Counted from the first letter of the stretch, positions 12,024 through 24,532 are shown. The stretch: 64,000 nucleotides of DNA from Byssochlamys sp. IMV 00236 (GCA_001931875.2 MSJH02000674.1:60851-124850), one strand, 5' to 3'. Notes: a model not told the origin generated them from the letters alone. Numbers and translations: made by a program.

Positions 12024-14841
12024 CTAGAATAAGGTCCCAAGCTCTGCCACAAGAACTTTGTTTGATTCCTTTGATTCTGAGACCGGCGAAGAGCGGCCAG
12101 AAGACACATCGCCGACAGTTTCGGCCTTCAGCGGGGAAGACTGTCTGTTTGGACGAGTCCTCTGATCGATAGTCTCTGTCTCCATTTTCGCCAAGGCCTC
12201 AGGCCTCCTTGGGCCCAACAGTTCAGCAACATCTTTGACCAAATTCACGAATTCCCAGAATCCGGAAGATGTGTCGGTAGGGTTTGTTTTCGCCTTCGGT
12301 GGAAAGAAGGTCTTGAGATTGGGACTCCAGCTTGCTGAATGGCCCACACCCATGTTGGCATGCTCACCAAGCAAATTGTCCCAATCAAGCCCAAAGATAG
12401 ATGCACCCCAGGTCGTGAATGGAGCATTCAAAATGGGACCGGGGTTAGAGATTTGTACCTGCCCCTGTGAAAATTGAATCCCCCTTCTTCTATACTCGTC
12501 GTAACGTGCGATTTCAAGTATGTAGTTTGTACCTTTGAGACGGTAACGTAAAGCGGTCTTCTCAACAAACCTGGATACGGGAGCAGTCGGCGGAAAGGTA
12601 ACTCTTCTCTTTGGTGGAGCAGTAATTCCACTACTGGTGGCATCGAATTCGAACCCAATTGCATGAGAAAAGTCTTTCAAGGCCGCTCCTATGTTGGCAG
12701 GCTCGTGGAATTGGAGCGCTTTGATCTCTAGCTGCCAGTCCGCTCTGGAAGTTATTAGTTTGTGGATCCTGGAATCCGGCGGGAATAAAGTTCTATATGT
12801 ACCTTCCAAATTCAATCATAGCGGCCTGGAGAGGTGGCCGTTGATCTCCATGTTGATTATTGCCCTGAACTTTGACCCAACGACGCTGAGCGACCTCATA
12901 CTCCTGGGCACCGGGGTGTCTTTCGAATTCCGCTTCCAGGCGTAGGAGAGCACTGTCCGAACCTGCAAACTCGAAGTTCACAGAATATGATGGCTCGGGC
13001 TTCTCTAGGGAACGAGAGGTTGTCTCGAAAGGCTCTAGGAGGTAGGAAGCTTTGAAACATCTACCAAGAAGCTCTGCTTGATTAATCTCAAGACTAAACA
13101 TGTATAAATCAGCATGAAGCCTTCCGATTCAAAAAGATATGCCGTACCCGGGAAGTAGACGCCCTTTGGTCTGATCATGTAACAGCATCTCGCGAAATTC
13201 TTCAAAACTGTACGAAGCTTTCAAGTCTTTAGAAAGCCGATACTCGTCAAGGATAAATGCCCCTATATTCACTCGCATCCGTAGGTGACCTCGAAAGAAT
13301 GGGAGAGCTCTCATTGCCCGTTCTGTCGTGTTGAGTAAGCGAACATCATTCCTAGAGCGCATTAGAGCAGCGCGATCAAGCCACTGCGTGATTTCGAAAG
13401 CCGTCATAATACCACCGTCAAGGAAAGGCCTCGCCAGGGTATGACTCTGCTTGACGATAATACCTCGCTGCGCATAGATTAATTCAGGTGGTTCCACGAG
13501 GTACACCTTTGATCTTATGTTAGCAGAAGCCATCAACTCGCTCCACTTGGTACGTATACGACGAATGGCTTCTCGTATGGTGCCATGATTATGGGCGAGA
13601 ACGCAAATGTAATCAGGTAGACCGTCAGGGACATAGATATGACAATCGAACTCTTCACGGATCGGATCTAGACCTTGGAGCTCAGGGCCGAGATATTCTT
13701 TGAAAGGAAGCTCCTCAGTTGGCCAAAGAAACAGCAACTGCAAGAAGTGAAAGTGAAGTTAGCTCCCGATGGAAACACTGAAATAGCCTGCCCTACCTTC
13801 TCCGCAAAACGGACAGTAGCTTCGGGAGCTTTTCTCAACTGCTGTAAGACGACGTCTTGCTGCTCGTCACGGAAAATATCAATTTCTTTCTTGAGAGAGT
13901 ATGCATTGATCTTGGCCCATAATGGCTTCTTGCTCTGTAAAGAAGTGCATTTGTTGACGAGTTGTTGCAATAGCTTCTGAGCAGCTAGGACTTGGCTGGA
14001 ATCACCCCACAGAAGAATAACCTGCTCAAGTCAGCTTAGGTATTGGAAAATATACGTCCAGATTAACTTACGTTGTCTGTATAGGCTGGAGGCTTTATAT
14101 GGGTGCCCGTCTTTTGGGAAATATCGTCAAACACCTCGAATCTACCCTTGTTTGCGGAACGTCCGCCAGTCACTGTACCACGAGCGACACCGAAGAATCT
14201 TGTATATCGTCAGGGCTTGTCAAGGAAACAGGAAAAGGTCTCCTTACTCATGTTTGAATGTACCAAAAGGAGCGGGTAACTGAAAAACACCTGTTCCCCA
14301 GTTCGTAAGCTCGCTCAATAGATTGTTTTGAGTGTCACTAACCGTCGGGTCTCAACCCTGCTCTCCAATTTGCTTTTGCAGGCGAATCTCTGGGGAAATT
14401 GTTCGAACCGGGAACAAAAGCCGCTCGGTTTCCATGGCCGCGTGGGAATGAACGGATATTCCCACGTCCTGTTGGACCGCTAGGAGTTCCAGGGAAACGC
14501 CTATCACGACTATGACCTACAGGCTTAGGAGGAGATCCCCCACGTATTGGAAAGCCATTTTGTGCTCGTGCTCTACCGCGGAAGCTATTCCCTGGTCCTC
14601 GAGAGGGTTGCGAAGGAGGAGCTGGAGCTGGGGCTGGCTTTGCCACTATGTCGTTGGAGACGTTATTTGCTCGCGCAGAGGGAACCTTTCCGTAGCCTGG
14701 CAGTTGCCATTCTGTACACAGTGTTAAAATCACTATCAAAAATAAAAGAGGATATTTGGCTTACCTTGTGCACCGAAGGTTTCGTGGCTGATTCAACGTT
14801 AGCAGATTCCAGCAGATAATGACAATCACTCACTCAGCCAT
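12024..14841 (-). CDS. Uncharacterised 798-residue protein, RG/Pro-rich head, possible RNA binding
   Basis: Not recognised as a named gene. Nine exons fit with consistent phases: 14841-14834, 14787-14765, 14711-14343, 14290-14248, 14198-14072, 14021-13797, 13737-13148, 13093-12803, 12744-12024. The first two coding exons are only 8 and 23 nt. The N-terminal about 130 residues are low complexity: a Pro/Ala run, then many Arg-Gly, Arg-Ala and Gly-Arg pairs typical of nucleic-acid-binding disorder. Downstream is a folded alpha/beta region; around REAIRRIRTKWSELM there is a helix pattern reminiscent of KH-like or other RNA-binding folds, but no defining motif. The C-terminal third has a segment with WGDSSQVL-like and WGASIFGLDWDNLLG strand patterns followed by a Ser/Pro-rich tail. 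Divergent from orc1 across 864 bp. Best read as a conserved fungal protein of unknown function; RNA binding is inference. Confidence 0.8.
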
Positions 14842-15705
14842 CTTTGCGCGATTCCTCGTGTTGAGCTTCTATTGATTAGAATCTCGAACTCCAGAGATGC
14901 AGCTCGTCGAGGAAATGGGACAGGTGTGGGAAAGGTAGAGCGTAGCCTTCTAGACGACGTCCCCCAGTCCCCTTGTGTGTGGGAAAGGCAAGAGTGGAAG
15001 GGAAGCTTTCAACTTTCAGGGTAATGGGCTGATGTGGGAGAGACCACCACCTAGGACTGAAAACTGGGGTAAAAAGGTGGGAGAGGGAAGTGAATGGACA
15101 CTTGCGAGAGACGAATTTGCTGTGCAGCATATGTTGTCGCGGGTAACCGCAAGACTTCCTGCAACGTGAAGGAACAAGGGTCTTTCACTTCTCACGCCCC
15201 AGTGACTCAGCACTGCCTGTTTAACTACACTGAAAGGAGATATCCATGTATCTATGCCAATGAACCTTTGGCATCTATTGATTTGAATAGCAATATCCAT
15301 AGGAAAATAGGAATTGTTAAGAGAATTGAATGGGACTCAAGCCTAAACTCCTGTGGACTAGTTTCAATTGAGTAGATGGTAAGAATAAGATCAATGGACT
15401 CAGATATATAAGTGAATTTGGAACTTCTCTCACTTAAGGGAATTATAAGACTATAATGCAAACAATTCTGAGTACAAAATAGTAAAATGGTCAATATACC
15501 TAGGTAGTCAATACATTATTGGTCCCACCCAAAGATCATCCCGATAGTGCTAACCGTAAATGTGATAATTAGAAGCGCAAACGCGTTGCGGAGATCCAAA
15601 CGCGTCTTGTGAATTTTGGAGTTGGCCCATGCGTTTGTGTTCAAGTTACCACCAGATGTGCTCCGCAATACCGCCAACCTCACGGCTAGAGGAGCGACAG
15701 CCAAT
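14842..15705. other. Divergent intergenic region before orc1
   Basis: 864 bp between divergent start codons. The half nearest orc1 (about 15240-15540) is AT-rich. An ATG at 15616 is in frame with the orc1 start used here and would add 30 residues. No separate gene seen. Confidence 0.45.
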
Positions 15706-18239
15706 ATGGACCCCCTCAACAGCAAACAAGCAGGTGGCAGACCGAATCGCAATGTTCGCGAACGAGGCCATGAATGGCTGACCAAGGGTGGTGTGGTCCA
15801 CGACGACTCTGACGATGAATTGGGCTACGAAGACCACCCTTGGGAGTGGGTTTATGAACCTGAAGAAGAACAAGATGGTGACCAAGACGCCACGGATCCC
15901 GTCCAGCATGATACAGATAGCCAGCCACGTCGAAGGCGATCCTCACGGCCAGCTACAAGAAAGGCGCGCAAGATCATCGCAGCCCGGATGGGTTCTTTCG
16001 AATGCAAGCTGGGTCAAGTCATCCTGCTGAAATCGCCTGAGGCTGGAAAGGACTGGGTCGGCATTATATCTGAATTCTTGGAGGATGAAAATGAGGATAC
16101 TGGGGAACCAGTCAAGTCGGTCAACGTCATGTGGTTTGCCTCCCCGGACGAATTCCTTTCCACGAGGAATAAGAAGCGCGCAGATGCATTGCCCAACGAG
16201 CAATACCTCACGGCCGATTTCAACGTGAACCCTTTGACCTCTATCAACGGGAAGGCTACTGTTATGTCCAAAGATGCCTTTTATGCCAAGTATCCGAACG
16301 GTGCGCCGCCGAAGGGGAAGGAGGCGCTGGCGGAGTACAACCGGTCCATAATTTGCAGAAGGGGTGTCAACCAGTTACAGGGTCGATATACTCAAGAGTT
16401 TGTCTGGGAAGACGTATACAAAGAAGACAGTGAGGCAGTATTCGAACTCATTGATATGGTCAAAGCTGGGCTGAAAGCAGCCAAGAAGCGCAAGGCTGCC
16501 GACGAAGATGTGAGTATACTGATCGTTGAATGAAACCCAAGGAAGTTGTTCTGACAGTCGTCCAGTATGTTGACAGGAAGGATAACGACGTCCCTCCGAC
16601 TACACCAAGGAAACGACAGAAGATGACATCTCTCAATGTGACACCTCAGTCGCAGCGGAAAAAGACCCTTACAACGCCTTCCAATAAGCGGCATGTTACA
16701 ATTTTCCAAGTTACATCTATCCTAATATAAGAACTGACGATTTCCTCTAGGATTGTTATAAAGAAACCCCTTGAGTTTACGCCCCTCGGCACCCGCATGC
16801 TCTCACCGACTCACTTCGCTTCCTCTCCATATGTTCAAGCACGTACCCTACTTCACGTCTCAAGTGTTCCGGCCTCTCTCCCATGCCGAAACGCTGAGTT
16901 CGAGACAGTCTACGCACACCTCAGTGCTGCCATTTCCGAGGGAACGGGAACGTGTATCTATATCTCAGGGACTCCGGGAACAGGGAAGACAGCGACAGTT
17001 CGTGAAGTTGTCGCACAGCTCAATGCTGCTGTGCTGGCGGAGGAGATGGACGATTTCATCTTCGTCGAGATCAACGGCATGAAAGTCACGGACCCGCACC
17101 AGTCTTATTCATTGCTCTGGGAGGCTCTGAAAGGTGACCGAGTATCTCCCTCTCACGCCCTCGACCTCCTTGAACGAGAGTTCTCTCACCCTTCGCCTCG
17201 AAGAGTACCATGTGTGGTTCTCATGGACGAGCTTGATCAACTGGTCACAAAGAACCAATCAGTGATGTACAACTTTTTCAACTGGCCTGCTCTCCGCCAT
17301 TCCCGTCTGATTGTTCTCGCCGTTGCGAACACCATGGATCTTCCGGAGCGGACGTTGAGCAACAAGATCTCCAGTCGTCTTGGTCTCACTAGAATTACGT
17401 TTCCCGGTTACAAACACACTGATCTTATGGAGATCATCGGATCACGACTGGCCAATGTCCCAGGAAACATTGTCGACCCGGATGCTATTCAGTTCGCCAG
17501 TCGCAAAGTCGCCGCAGTCAGCGGAGATGCCCGACGAGCGCTGGACATCTGCCGCAGAGCCGTAGAGATTGCGGAGCAAGCGAGTGAGGCTACAACTGCG
17601 AAGGCCGAAGGGGAAGACACTACAGATATGGACGATGTAGAATCGCTTCCACCAACACCATCAAAGACACCCGCACGGCAGAACAGGGCTCTGCCAAAAC
17701 GTCTCCAGAAATCAGAAACCGAGTCTCCTCGGAAGAAGCCACAGCCTAACGCTATGCCTCGTGTCACGATAGCAACAATCAAACAAGCCATCAACGAAGC
17801 CACATCCACTCCCCTTCAGCAATCCCTCCGAACTCTACCCTTGTCCGCCAAACTCTTCCTCGCTGCGCTTCTTGCACGCGCACGACGCACAGGCATATCT
17901 GAGTCCACGCTCGGGGATGTCCTCGACGAAGCAAGACGCATCGCCGATGCAGCCGTCGCTGTCGCTGGCGCTGCTGGAACAAGCATCAAACAGTTCCTTC
18001 TTGGCGGGTCCACCGGTGCGCGTGTGAAAGCGATGGGATTCGCAGCCATGGAACTAATGGACTCGGGTGTCGTGGTGTTAGAGACCAGAATCGGTATGAA
18101 AGGTGCTCTAGGCACAGGACTCTTAGGCAGAGGTGACAGGAGTGGTAAGGTCAGACTACGCGTTGCCCCAGAAGATGTGAGAGCTGCATTTAGAGAAGAT
18201 CCAGAGGCAAAAGGTCTGGGTTTGGGATTTGATCAGTGA
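15706..18239 (+). CDS. orc1: Origin recognition complex subunit 1 (BAH + AAA+ ATPase)
   Basis: Largest ORC subunit; binds origins and, with Cdc6, loads MCM helicases (family knowledge). Three exons: 15706-16509, 16566-16690, 16751-18239; 805 residues. Residues about 110-250 form a BAH domain (GQVILLKSPEAGKDWVGII onward, CRRG motif, YTQEFVWEDVY). A Lys/Arg-rich linker with TPRKRQK follows. The AAA+ module begins near residue 300: RTLLHVSSVP, CRNAEFE, Walker A GTPGTGKT, Walker B VLMDELDQL, sensor 1 AVANTMDLPERTL, sensor 2 SGDARRALDICRRA. A Ser/Pro insertion (about 590-640) precedes a C-terminal winged-helix region. The second intron (16691-16750) starts with GC rather than GT: no GT in reach gives the needed phase. 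A longer N-terminus from 15616 is possible but lacks conserved features. Confidence 0.94.
16691..16750 (+). other. GC-AG intron in orc1
   Basis: Intron begins GCATGT and ends CTCTAG, with a CTGAC branch-like site about 15 nt before the acceptor. Joining CG to G restores an Arg codon and runs into the conserved IVIKKPLEFTP stretch. Nearby GT dinucleotides (16695, 16710) put the AAA+ domain out of frame. Confidence 0.8.
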
Positions 18240-18689
18240 TAATCTCCCCCTTTTCCCCTTTTCTATTTACAGTGCCACCGGGTTATGAAGATGGCTATGG
18301 ATGAAAATAAGCAGAGGCATCAAACCGGCGTTTTTCTTGGAATGATACCCTCCCATAAGGCTTTATTATCAGATAGATGGATCGATTCGAATCGCGCGAA
18401 ATTGTATTATTATGGTTCAGATAGAACAATACAAAAAATTCAAGGAATGCAGCAGCGCATTGAGATATATTGATCAGGACACTAGAGTAGTAGTATGGTA
18501 TAAAATATGTCTTTTCACCTTGTACGAACCAAGGTAAGGATATGTATGCATTTCCGTGTTCCCAGTTCGCGACAAATATAGAGCGCCAGAACGCCTTCTA
18601 ATACACCGGGCTTTCGCAGCTAAAAGAAAAAACAATGCCATACCGTAACGGCCCGTAGAATAACATAGCGATCAATAGAGACAAGCGGA
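18240..18689. other. Convergent intergenic region orc1 / prp46
   Basis: 450 bp of two 3' flanks. Contains a perfect 12-bp palindrome CGATTCGAATCG at 18383-18394 and one isolated SreA-type 9-mer at 18366-18374, which is expected by chance about once per 64 kb. No gene seen. Confidence 0.4.
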
Positions 18690-20051
18690 CTAATATTTCT
18701 GTCGGCCCAGAGTGGGCTTCCAGTCCAGTGGATGGGTTTCGGGGGTAGCTTCGTCATCTGGCTTCCAGATCTTGATGGTCTTGTCGGCCTCTCCGACGAT
18801 TAATCGCAGACCAGTGCGATCAAAGGTAGAGGACATAATACCAGCCTCAGCATCCAATGAACCAGGTTGAGCAGTAGTATCGAGAGATTGGAAGCGATAT
18901 CCTGTTTTCCAGTCCCAGAACGACATAGAGCCGTTATCACCACCGGAGAAGAGAACGTTGTCTTCGTTGACGGCCATAGTATTGATGACTGCGTTGTGGC
19001 CTTCGAAGTTCTGCATGAAGGCACCTTCGGGGCACTTCCACTGTTTGATGCTTCCTGTGCTGGCGCTAGCAAAGGTGAACTCCTTCGGATGTGTCACGAT
19101 ACTCCGCACACCCTTCTTGTGGTGAGTTAGGACGCCCATAGACTTGCCTGCAGCAAGATCCCAGAGGCGAACAGTTGTATCGAGGGATCCGGTGATGATC
19201 TGGGGATCCGCTTCCTGGCACTTCACATCCGCAACGGTACCCTTGTGGCCGCTCAAGACGTGAATGTTGCTTCGAGTCCGCATATCCCAGACTCTGGCAA
19301 CACCGTCACGACCACCAGTTACCAGAACGTCGAGCCTAGGATGAAGAGCCAAGGTGTACACCCCGCTCAGATGACCATGATAATGACGGATGACCTTATT
19401 TGTCTCAAGATCCCAGCACTTCACCATTTTGTCCTCACCACATGAGAACAGATACGGATGCCGAGGAGAAACAGCCAGACCTCTGACTGTAGATATATGA
19501 CCAGTGAGCGTAAGACGCAAGCTTCCCGTCGCCAAATTCCAAATTTTGATTGTCCGATCTCCGGCACCACTTGCAAACCATTCGTTGTTGGGTTCAACCG
19601 CTAAACATCGCACCCATCCAAGGTGTCCAGATATCACCCTCATCAGCTTCCAAGGAGCATGCCAGTCGGGTTTCTGCTGGCGGGTAGCAAATGGTCTCTG
19701 TATCAGACTTCTGGCCTGGTTCTCGCCAGCAGCACCTGCTGCGGCACCAGGAGCGCCCTTCACAAGTGCCATTGACGAACCGCCCGGGCCTGCTGCCGCC
19801 TGTGCTTGCGCTTGGGTTCTGGGACGCTTCGCCCGACCGGCCAGTGCCTTGGCCTGCTTCTCTGCGAGGGATGGTGGGAGCTCTTTCACATCCTCGTATT
19901 CTGCCTTTCGTCTATACGATAGCCCAATCGAACCATTTCCGTCCGTAGATGGCGTGGCTAGCAAGTAGTCGGAACCAAAAAGCTCGATGGTTCGTTTCGT
20001 CGATGCGCGGACCGCCTGATCAGGAGGAAGAGGATTCGGTAGCACATCCAT
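18690..20051 (-). CDS. prp46: Pre-mRNA-splicing factor Prp46 (PRL1/PLRG1 WD40)
   Basis: Component of the Prp19/NineTeen complex in the activated spliceosome (PLRG1/PRL1 family knowledge). Intronless, 453 residues, the usual length for this family in filamentous fungi. The N-terminal 125 residues are low complexity (Ala/Gln/Gly rich). From [24 protein letters not shown] the WD40 propeller starts; seven repeats can be followed by their GH and WD/WN pairs (TIKIWNL, MVKCWDL, VARVWDM, TVRLWDL, SIKQWKC, SMSFWDW, TIKIWKP). The last blade ends with [18 protein letters not shown], a family signature. The start is the first ATG in frame; upstream in-frame codons are not ATG. Divergent from the nas6 gene over 363 bp. 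Confidence 0.95.
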   Translation of the reverse strand: MDVLPNPLPPDQAVRASTKRTIELFGSDYLLATPSTDGNGSIGLSYRRKAEYEDVKELPPSLAEKQAKALAGRAKRPRTQAQAQAAAGPGGSSMALVKGAPGAAAGAAGENQARSLIQRPFATRQQKPDWHAPWKLMRVISGHLGWVRCLAVEPNNEWFASGAGDRTIKIWNLATGSLRLTLTGHISTVRGLAVSPRHPYLFSCGEDKMVKCWDLETNKVIRHYHGHLSGVYTLALHPRLDVLVTGGRDGVARVWDMRTRSNIHVLSGHKGTVADVKCQEADPQIITGSLDTTVRLWDLAAGKSMGVLTHHKKGVRSIVTHPKEFTFASASTGSIKQWKCPEGAFMQNFEGHNAVINTMAVNEDNVLFSGGDNGSMSFWDWKTGYRFQSLDTTAQPGSLDAEAGIMSSTFDRTGLRLIVGEADKTIKIWKPDDEATPETHPLDWKPTLGRQKY

Positions 20052-20414
20052 GATCCGTATCAATTGCGCTTTATTCTGCGTATGTGACGGAGGTTTCGAC
20101 AGTGATGCAGAACAGGTTCGAGTGAGAAGACCCAGCTCCAGTCACAGCAAACGTGCAAAGGACGAAACAGAATCCTAGCACATCCAAGATAGAACGCGCA
20201 AAATCCTCGTGATTCAGGAGACAAACAGTTACCTCACAGAAGGTAGAGGTTGAGGACGTGAGAAGGTGCTGAGCGGATAGTCTTCACGGTGTCGCGCAAC
20301 TTTCGACTTTCAGAAGTTGGGAGCTCGGACCACCGATGCGCCTTCATCCTCGCCCGAAGCTCCCCCGCCACTCTTCTCCATAGATTCCGCTGTAGATCGA
20401 AGCAGCTATTCGCA
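20052..20414. promoter_or_regulatory. Divergent promoter prp46 / nas6
   Basis: 363 bp between divergent start codons; must hold both promoters. No TATA box or recognised repeat. Confidence 0.4.
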
Positions 20415-21508
20415 ATGGATCCAGATCACGCCGCTAAATTCGCCATACACGAGGCTTCTCGTGAAGGAAAGAGTATGCTCTACCTGATACATCGTGAGGA
20501 ATTTATTTCTGACGCTCGCAGCCACCGTTGTTGAGTCACTTCTCAATGTAAGTGAACTACCTAAAGTTGCCCCGCATGCTCGAGGCGCATCGATCACAAT
20601 ATAGCTCTCAAATCGCAAGGCATGCGTTGTGTGGTGTCGCTCTTACTTACGCTCGTTTTACATAGGCAAATCCTAAGCTTGCTTCCTTAAAAGACGACGA
20701 TGAACGACTCCCGATACACTGGGCCGTGGCCTATAACCGCTTACCCATCGTAGAGCTCTTTGTAGCTCAGAAGAACTTTGACCCTGATGTGACGGTCCGT
20801 AATACACGATATCTGCTCGCTATTCGTTCAATTTTTTATAAGACGAATGCTCATGATATTGGTGCAGGATGGCTCGGGATGGACACCTCTTATGATCGCA
20901 GCTAGTCTGAAAGATGCCGAAGGCGACCCGATCATTGAGTTGCTACTGCGCAAAGAAGCAGATGTGAATATGAAAAGTATCAATGGACAGGTCAGTTTTC
21001 TGCAAGACAAACTTTTGTCTTAACAAGTGAGACTGACGCATCTTGTCTACGTACAGAACGCTCTTCACCTCGCTACATCGAAATCAAATCTTAGTACTGT
21101 GAAGACGCTCATAGCCCACAAATGCAGCGCAAGGGTAAAGGACAAGCGCGGGCAGCTACCACTACACAGAGCTGCCGCTGTCGGATCAATTCCCATACTC
21201 AAGATACTCCTGGAGGAGGGTAAGAGCCCGGTAAATGCAACGGACGTGGATGGTTTGACAGCTCTACACCATTCAATCGCAGAAGGACATGGTGATGCGG
21301 CAATCCTACTGCTTAAGGCCGGCGCAGAGCCCGATAAGAGAGACTCAAGTGGTGCTTTAGCCATTGACCTGGCCCCTGACACGAAGGTAAGGCTGGTTTG
21401 CTGCGGAATCTAGATATTCATGTTATGTCCTAGCTGACGCGGGGTGGTATCTAGGTACGCAAGTATATTTTGCAGACTGCCGAGAGGGAAGGTATAGACC
21501 TTCCATAG
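20415..21508 (+). CDS. nas6: Ankyrin-repeat proteasome chaperone Nas6 (gankyrin/PSMD10)
   Basis: Assembly chaperone of the 19S regulatory particle that binds the Rpt3 C-terminal domain (known for Nas6/gankyrin). Six exons: 20415-20472, 20522-20547, 20666-20794, 20868-20990, 21057-21386, 21455-21508; 239 residues, close to yeast Nas6. Seven ankyrin-like units are visible, each with a LPIHWAVAYN, TPLMIAAS, NALHLATSKSN, LPLHRAAAVGS, TALHHSIAEGH type helix start. The final exon gives the short C-terminal helix VRKYILQTAEREGIDLP. Intron 2 removes a 26-nt exon boundary pair, so the second exon is one of the shortest in the window. Alternative reading as a generic ankyrin protein is possible but length and repeat count favour Nas6. 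Confidence 0.88.
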
Positions 21509-21826
21509 AAATACTTAGCTTGGGCAGATTTGGCAGAGTCCGCATATTTGCATGAGAATGGCGCAAAAAGGATTGGGAGGACTCTCGTTTAATACTAGCG
21601 GTAGGAAGGGCTCAAAATATTGACATAGGACCTAGAAGATACCCCAGTGTCCATACATAATTTCCATGACATGTTCGTAAAATTATGTATACAATGATAT
21701 CAAGGACATCCATCACAAAATCTAGTTCACATAGACACATTGCGTCATGAATTCCTGAAAAAAAAAAGGTCTGGAAACTGTAGATATACAAGAATTAAAT
21801 TTGAAAGGTGGGCCCCGTCCCAAATA
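21509..21826. other. Convergent intergenic region nas6 / TMF-like
   Basis: 318 bp of AT-rich 3' flanks with an A run near 21760. No gene seen. Confidence 0.4.
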
Positions 21827-24532
21827 TCACTTCATCGTACTGTCAACCAGTTCCCGATAGATCTTCTTTAGATCAGCGATGTCTGCCTGTAGTTCTTCCA
21901 CTTGTTCGCTCTTCTCCCCGAGCAACTCGAGAGTCGTCTCGTACCGCTGGTCGAGATCCGCAATATGCGCTTCCAGCTCCTGTACACGGGCGTCTGACTT
22001 CCTCTTGTCCTCAACCTCGCGCATCAGTTCGACAACTTCCTGCCTGGCTGTGTCACGCTGGGCTGTGATACGTGCAAGTTCATCTTTCGACGCCGCTCTC
22101 TCGCTTTCAAGACGACGAACAGTGGCACTCATTCGCTCAACTAGTTGAACAGATGGGCCCGCCCCTACTGTCGAGACGGAAATAATATCATTGATGCCTC
22201 GTGAATGGTGTGTCTGTCCGGCACCGAATGCAGATGGTGTCACAGGAGTACCGGGGCCTCCATAGAATTCGTCCGGCTCAAAAGTGATGGAAGGGGTTCG
22301 CATGAGCATCGGGTTTGATGCTCCGTTGGTAGTAGGTGGAGAGCTTATGGAAGGATAAGAGTCTTGTCGCGAAGGAGTACCGAATTCAGGAGATTGTACT
22401 GGTAATGTCGATGAGCGACGACTTAGCGGTCTGAGGTCAGACATGGGATCGAGTCCCACCGTGGATCTGCGGCTGGACGCCACCGGTGATTCTGTACGAG
22501 GTTGTTGAAGGAATGAAGTTGGCGAGGTAGCTTGTTCGCGCCATTTGCTCCTTTCTTCCTCTAGTTTTTGAGAGAGAGTCGCCTCGGAAAGCTTCTGCTG
22601 CTCTGTTAATTCTTTCTTTGCTGCGTTTACATCATCATTGGCCTTCTTGAGCTTCTCTGTCAGCTTTTGCACCTCCTGTTTGGTTTCTTCAAGACTACGC
22701 TCCAGATCCTGTATATGTTCCTTGGAGTTCTCGAGCTCTTCCTCAGTCTTCTTCGCATTAATACTCTGTATAGTCGGTCAGCATCAGTTCTGATACTCAG
22801 ACACTGAATATTAGGTTTAGACTTACCAGTTCCCGCACTTTTCGTCGTAGGTCTCCCTCCCGTTTTGCGCATTCGTCGCGTTCTTTCTCTACATTCGCCA
22901 GGCGAGAAAGCAAGGAGCCCTCCAGAGTCTGCCAATTCTCGCTAGCAACGGAGTATTGGGTCTGAAGTGTTTCAATCTGGCGGAGCAGCTTCGCTTGAGA
23001 ATCCCCTGCAGCGCTTGACGAAACCTCTTCAGCTCTGGCGCGGAGCGTTTCCATCTGGCTTTCCATAGCTGATTGTTCGCCTTTCAACTCAATCTCCAGG
23101 ACTCTGGCCTTTTCCTTTTCCCGCTCGATGCCATCTTTGAGGTCCCTGATCTCTCTCCGTAGCTTTTCTTCGCTTAGCTCACGTTCAATCTTGGCACTCG
23201 AGAGGTCATCCTGGAGCTCTGATACCCGCCGTCTCTCTTCCTCCAAAGCCTCCGTCTGGGCCTTCTCTTCTGCAGCTTCGGCTCTTGCTTTTTCCTGGGC
23301 GAGTTGATCTTTCAAATCCTGTATCATCGCTTTCAGGGAGCTCCTTTCCGCGGCGACGGCTTCCACCTCTTTGGAAATCTTTGTCTGGACACTTAACGAT
23401 TCGCTCGCCTTTTTCTCCGCTGCTTCCGCTCGTTTGGCTCTTGCTTCTGCAGCAGCTAGATCCCGCTCCAACTTGTCGGTCTTCTTTTTAGCCTCAACCT
23501 GGCTTTTACTATTCTCTGAAAGCTGTTGCCGGAGTTTCTTGATTGCTATTCGGTGGTCCATTTCACTCTTCGACAACTTTTGGCCTTCTTCAAGTAGTAG
23601 CGCAATTCGTTCATCCTTTTCCAGGAGTTGCTTTTGGACGCTTCCGGGCTCAGCGGTAGCGGCGGCTTTCTTTGCGGACTCAGCAGCCTCTTTCGCCAGG
23701 TATTTCAACTTCGATTGCAGCGCGTCGATCCGCTCAAGGTATCCATACATCTCTTCCTGCCACTTTGACTCAGAGGCTTTATGATCTGCTTTCAGTTGAG
23801 CTACAGTCGCTTCATATTCGTTTAATGGCGCAGGAGTAGCTCCAGTCGTATCTGGTGTCGAGGTCTGTACGCGGTCTTGGAGTACTTCGGGGGTCTCTGG
23901 TTTACTATCGACTTCATCATGCTGTGTCCCCTTCTCCTCTGAAGCAGCGGTCGATATCTGTCCCTCGCCCAGCTCCAACTGCGTCTCTTTGGAATCTTGT
24001 AACAGCCGGTCGGAATCATGACTACTTCTAGGTGCAGATGAGGTAATAGATGGGCTTCGTTCTTTCGTAGGGCTCCGTACGGTCTCTTCAACATTGCCAG
24101 CGGAACTGTCGATGCTAGAACGCGGGTCGTTTCCAGGCAGAGGGCTGGACGTTCGAGATGGTGCTCCACTCGAAGGGGGACTTGCCAAGCTTCCGGCAGT
24201 GTTAGATTTCGCCATGGCACGAGCCAGTCGTTCCTGTAAACGGTCGTTCTTTCGCGCAGTGGACGAGCTGCGCGAGACGGCTGGGAGAGTTGTTAGCCAC
24301 AGGCCCGGACAAGTATTTATAGAGGCATCATACAACTCGCTGCCAATTTTTGCGCGGAAGTTCCTGCCTGACTTGCCATATCCTCTAGCGGTTTATTCCT
24401 TGCAGTCCCATGTTTCTGAACGTCTTCCTCGGCGAGAATCTGATCTAATCTCGACTCGACACCTGCTACTGCCTGCTGCAGAAAAGATCCCACACCCCAT
24501 TTGGGTTTCGTCTGCTGCGAATTCTGAGACAT
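21827..24532 (-). CDS. TMF/Sgm1-type golgin (long coiled coil)
   Basis: Golgi-associated coiled-coil tether of the TMF1/Sgm1 class, which binds Rab6/Ypt6-type GTPases through its C-terminal domain (family knowledge). Three exons: 24532-24334, 24280-22827, 22765-21827; 863 residues. Residues 1-20 carry the N-terminal KWGVGSFLQQAVAGVESRLD motif of this group. A Ser/Pro-rich segment follows (about 70-250), then nearly continuous heptad coiled coil to about 600, a second Ser/Thr-rich spacer, and a C-terminal 110-residue coiled coil (MSATVRRLESERAASKDEL to LKKIYRELVDSTM) that matches the TMF TATA-binding/Rab6-binding domain. For intron 1 two donors of equal phase exist; GTATGA at 24333 was preferred to GTTGTA. 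Divergent from the V-ATPase subunit H gene. Confidence 0.85.

Noticed and set aside
18383..18394. 12-bp perfect palindrome CGATTCGAATCG
   Set aside because: In a convergent 3' flank with no further context; a palindrome of this size is plausible by chance.
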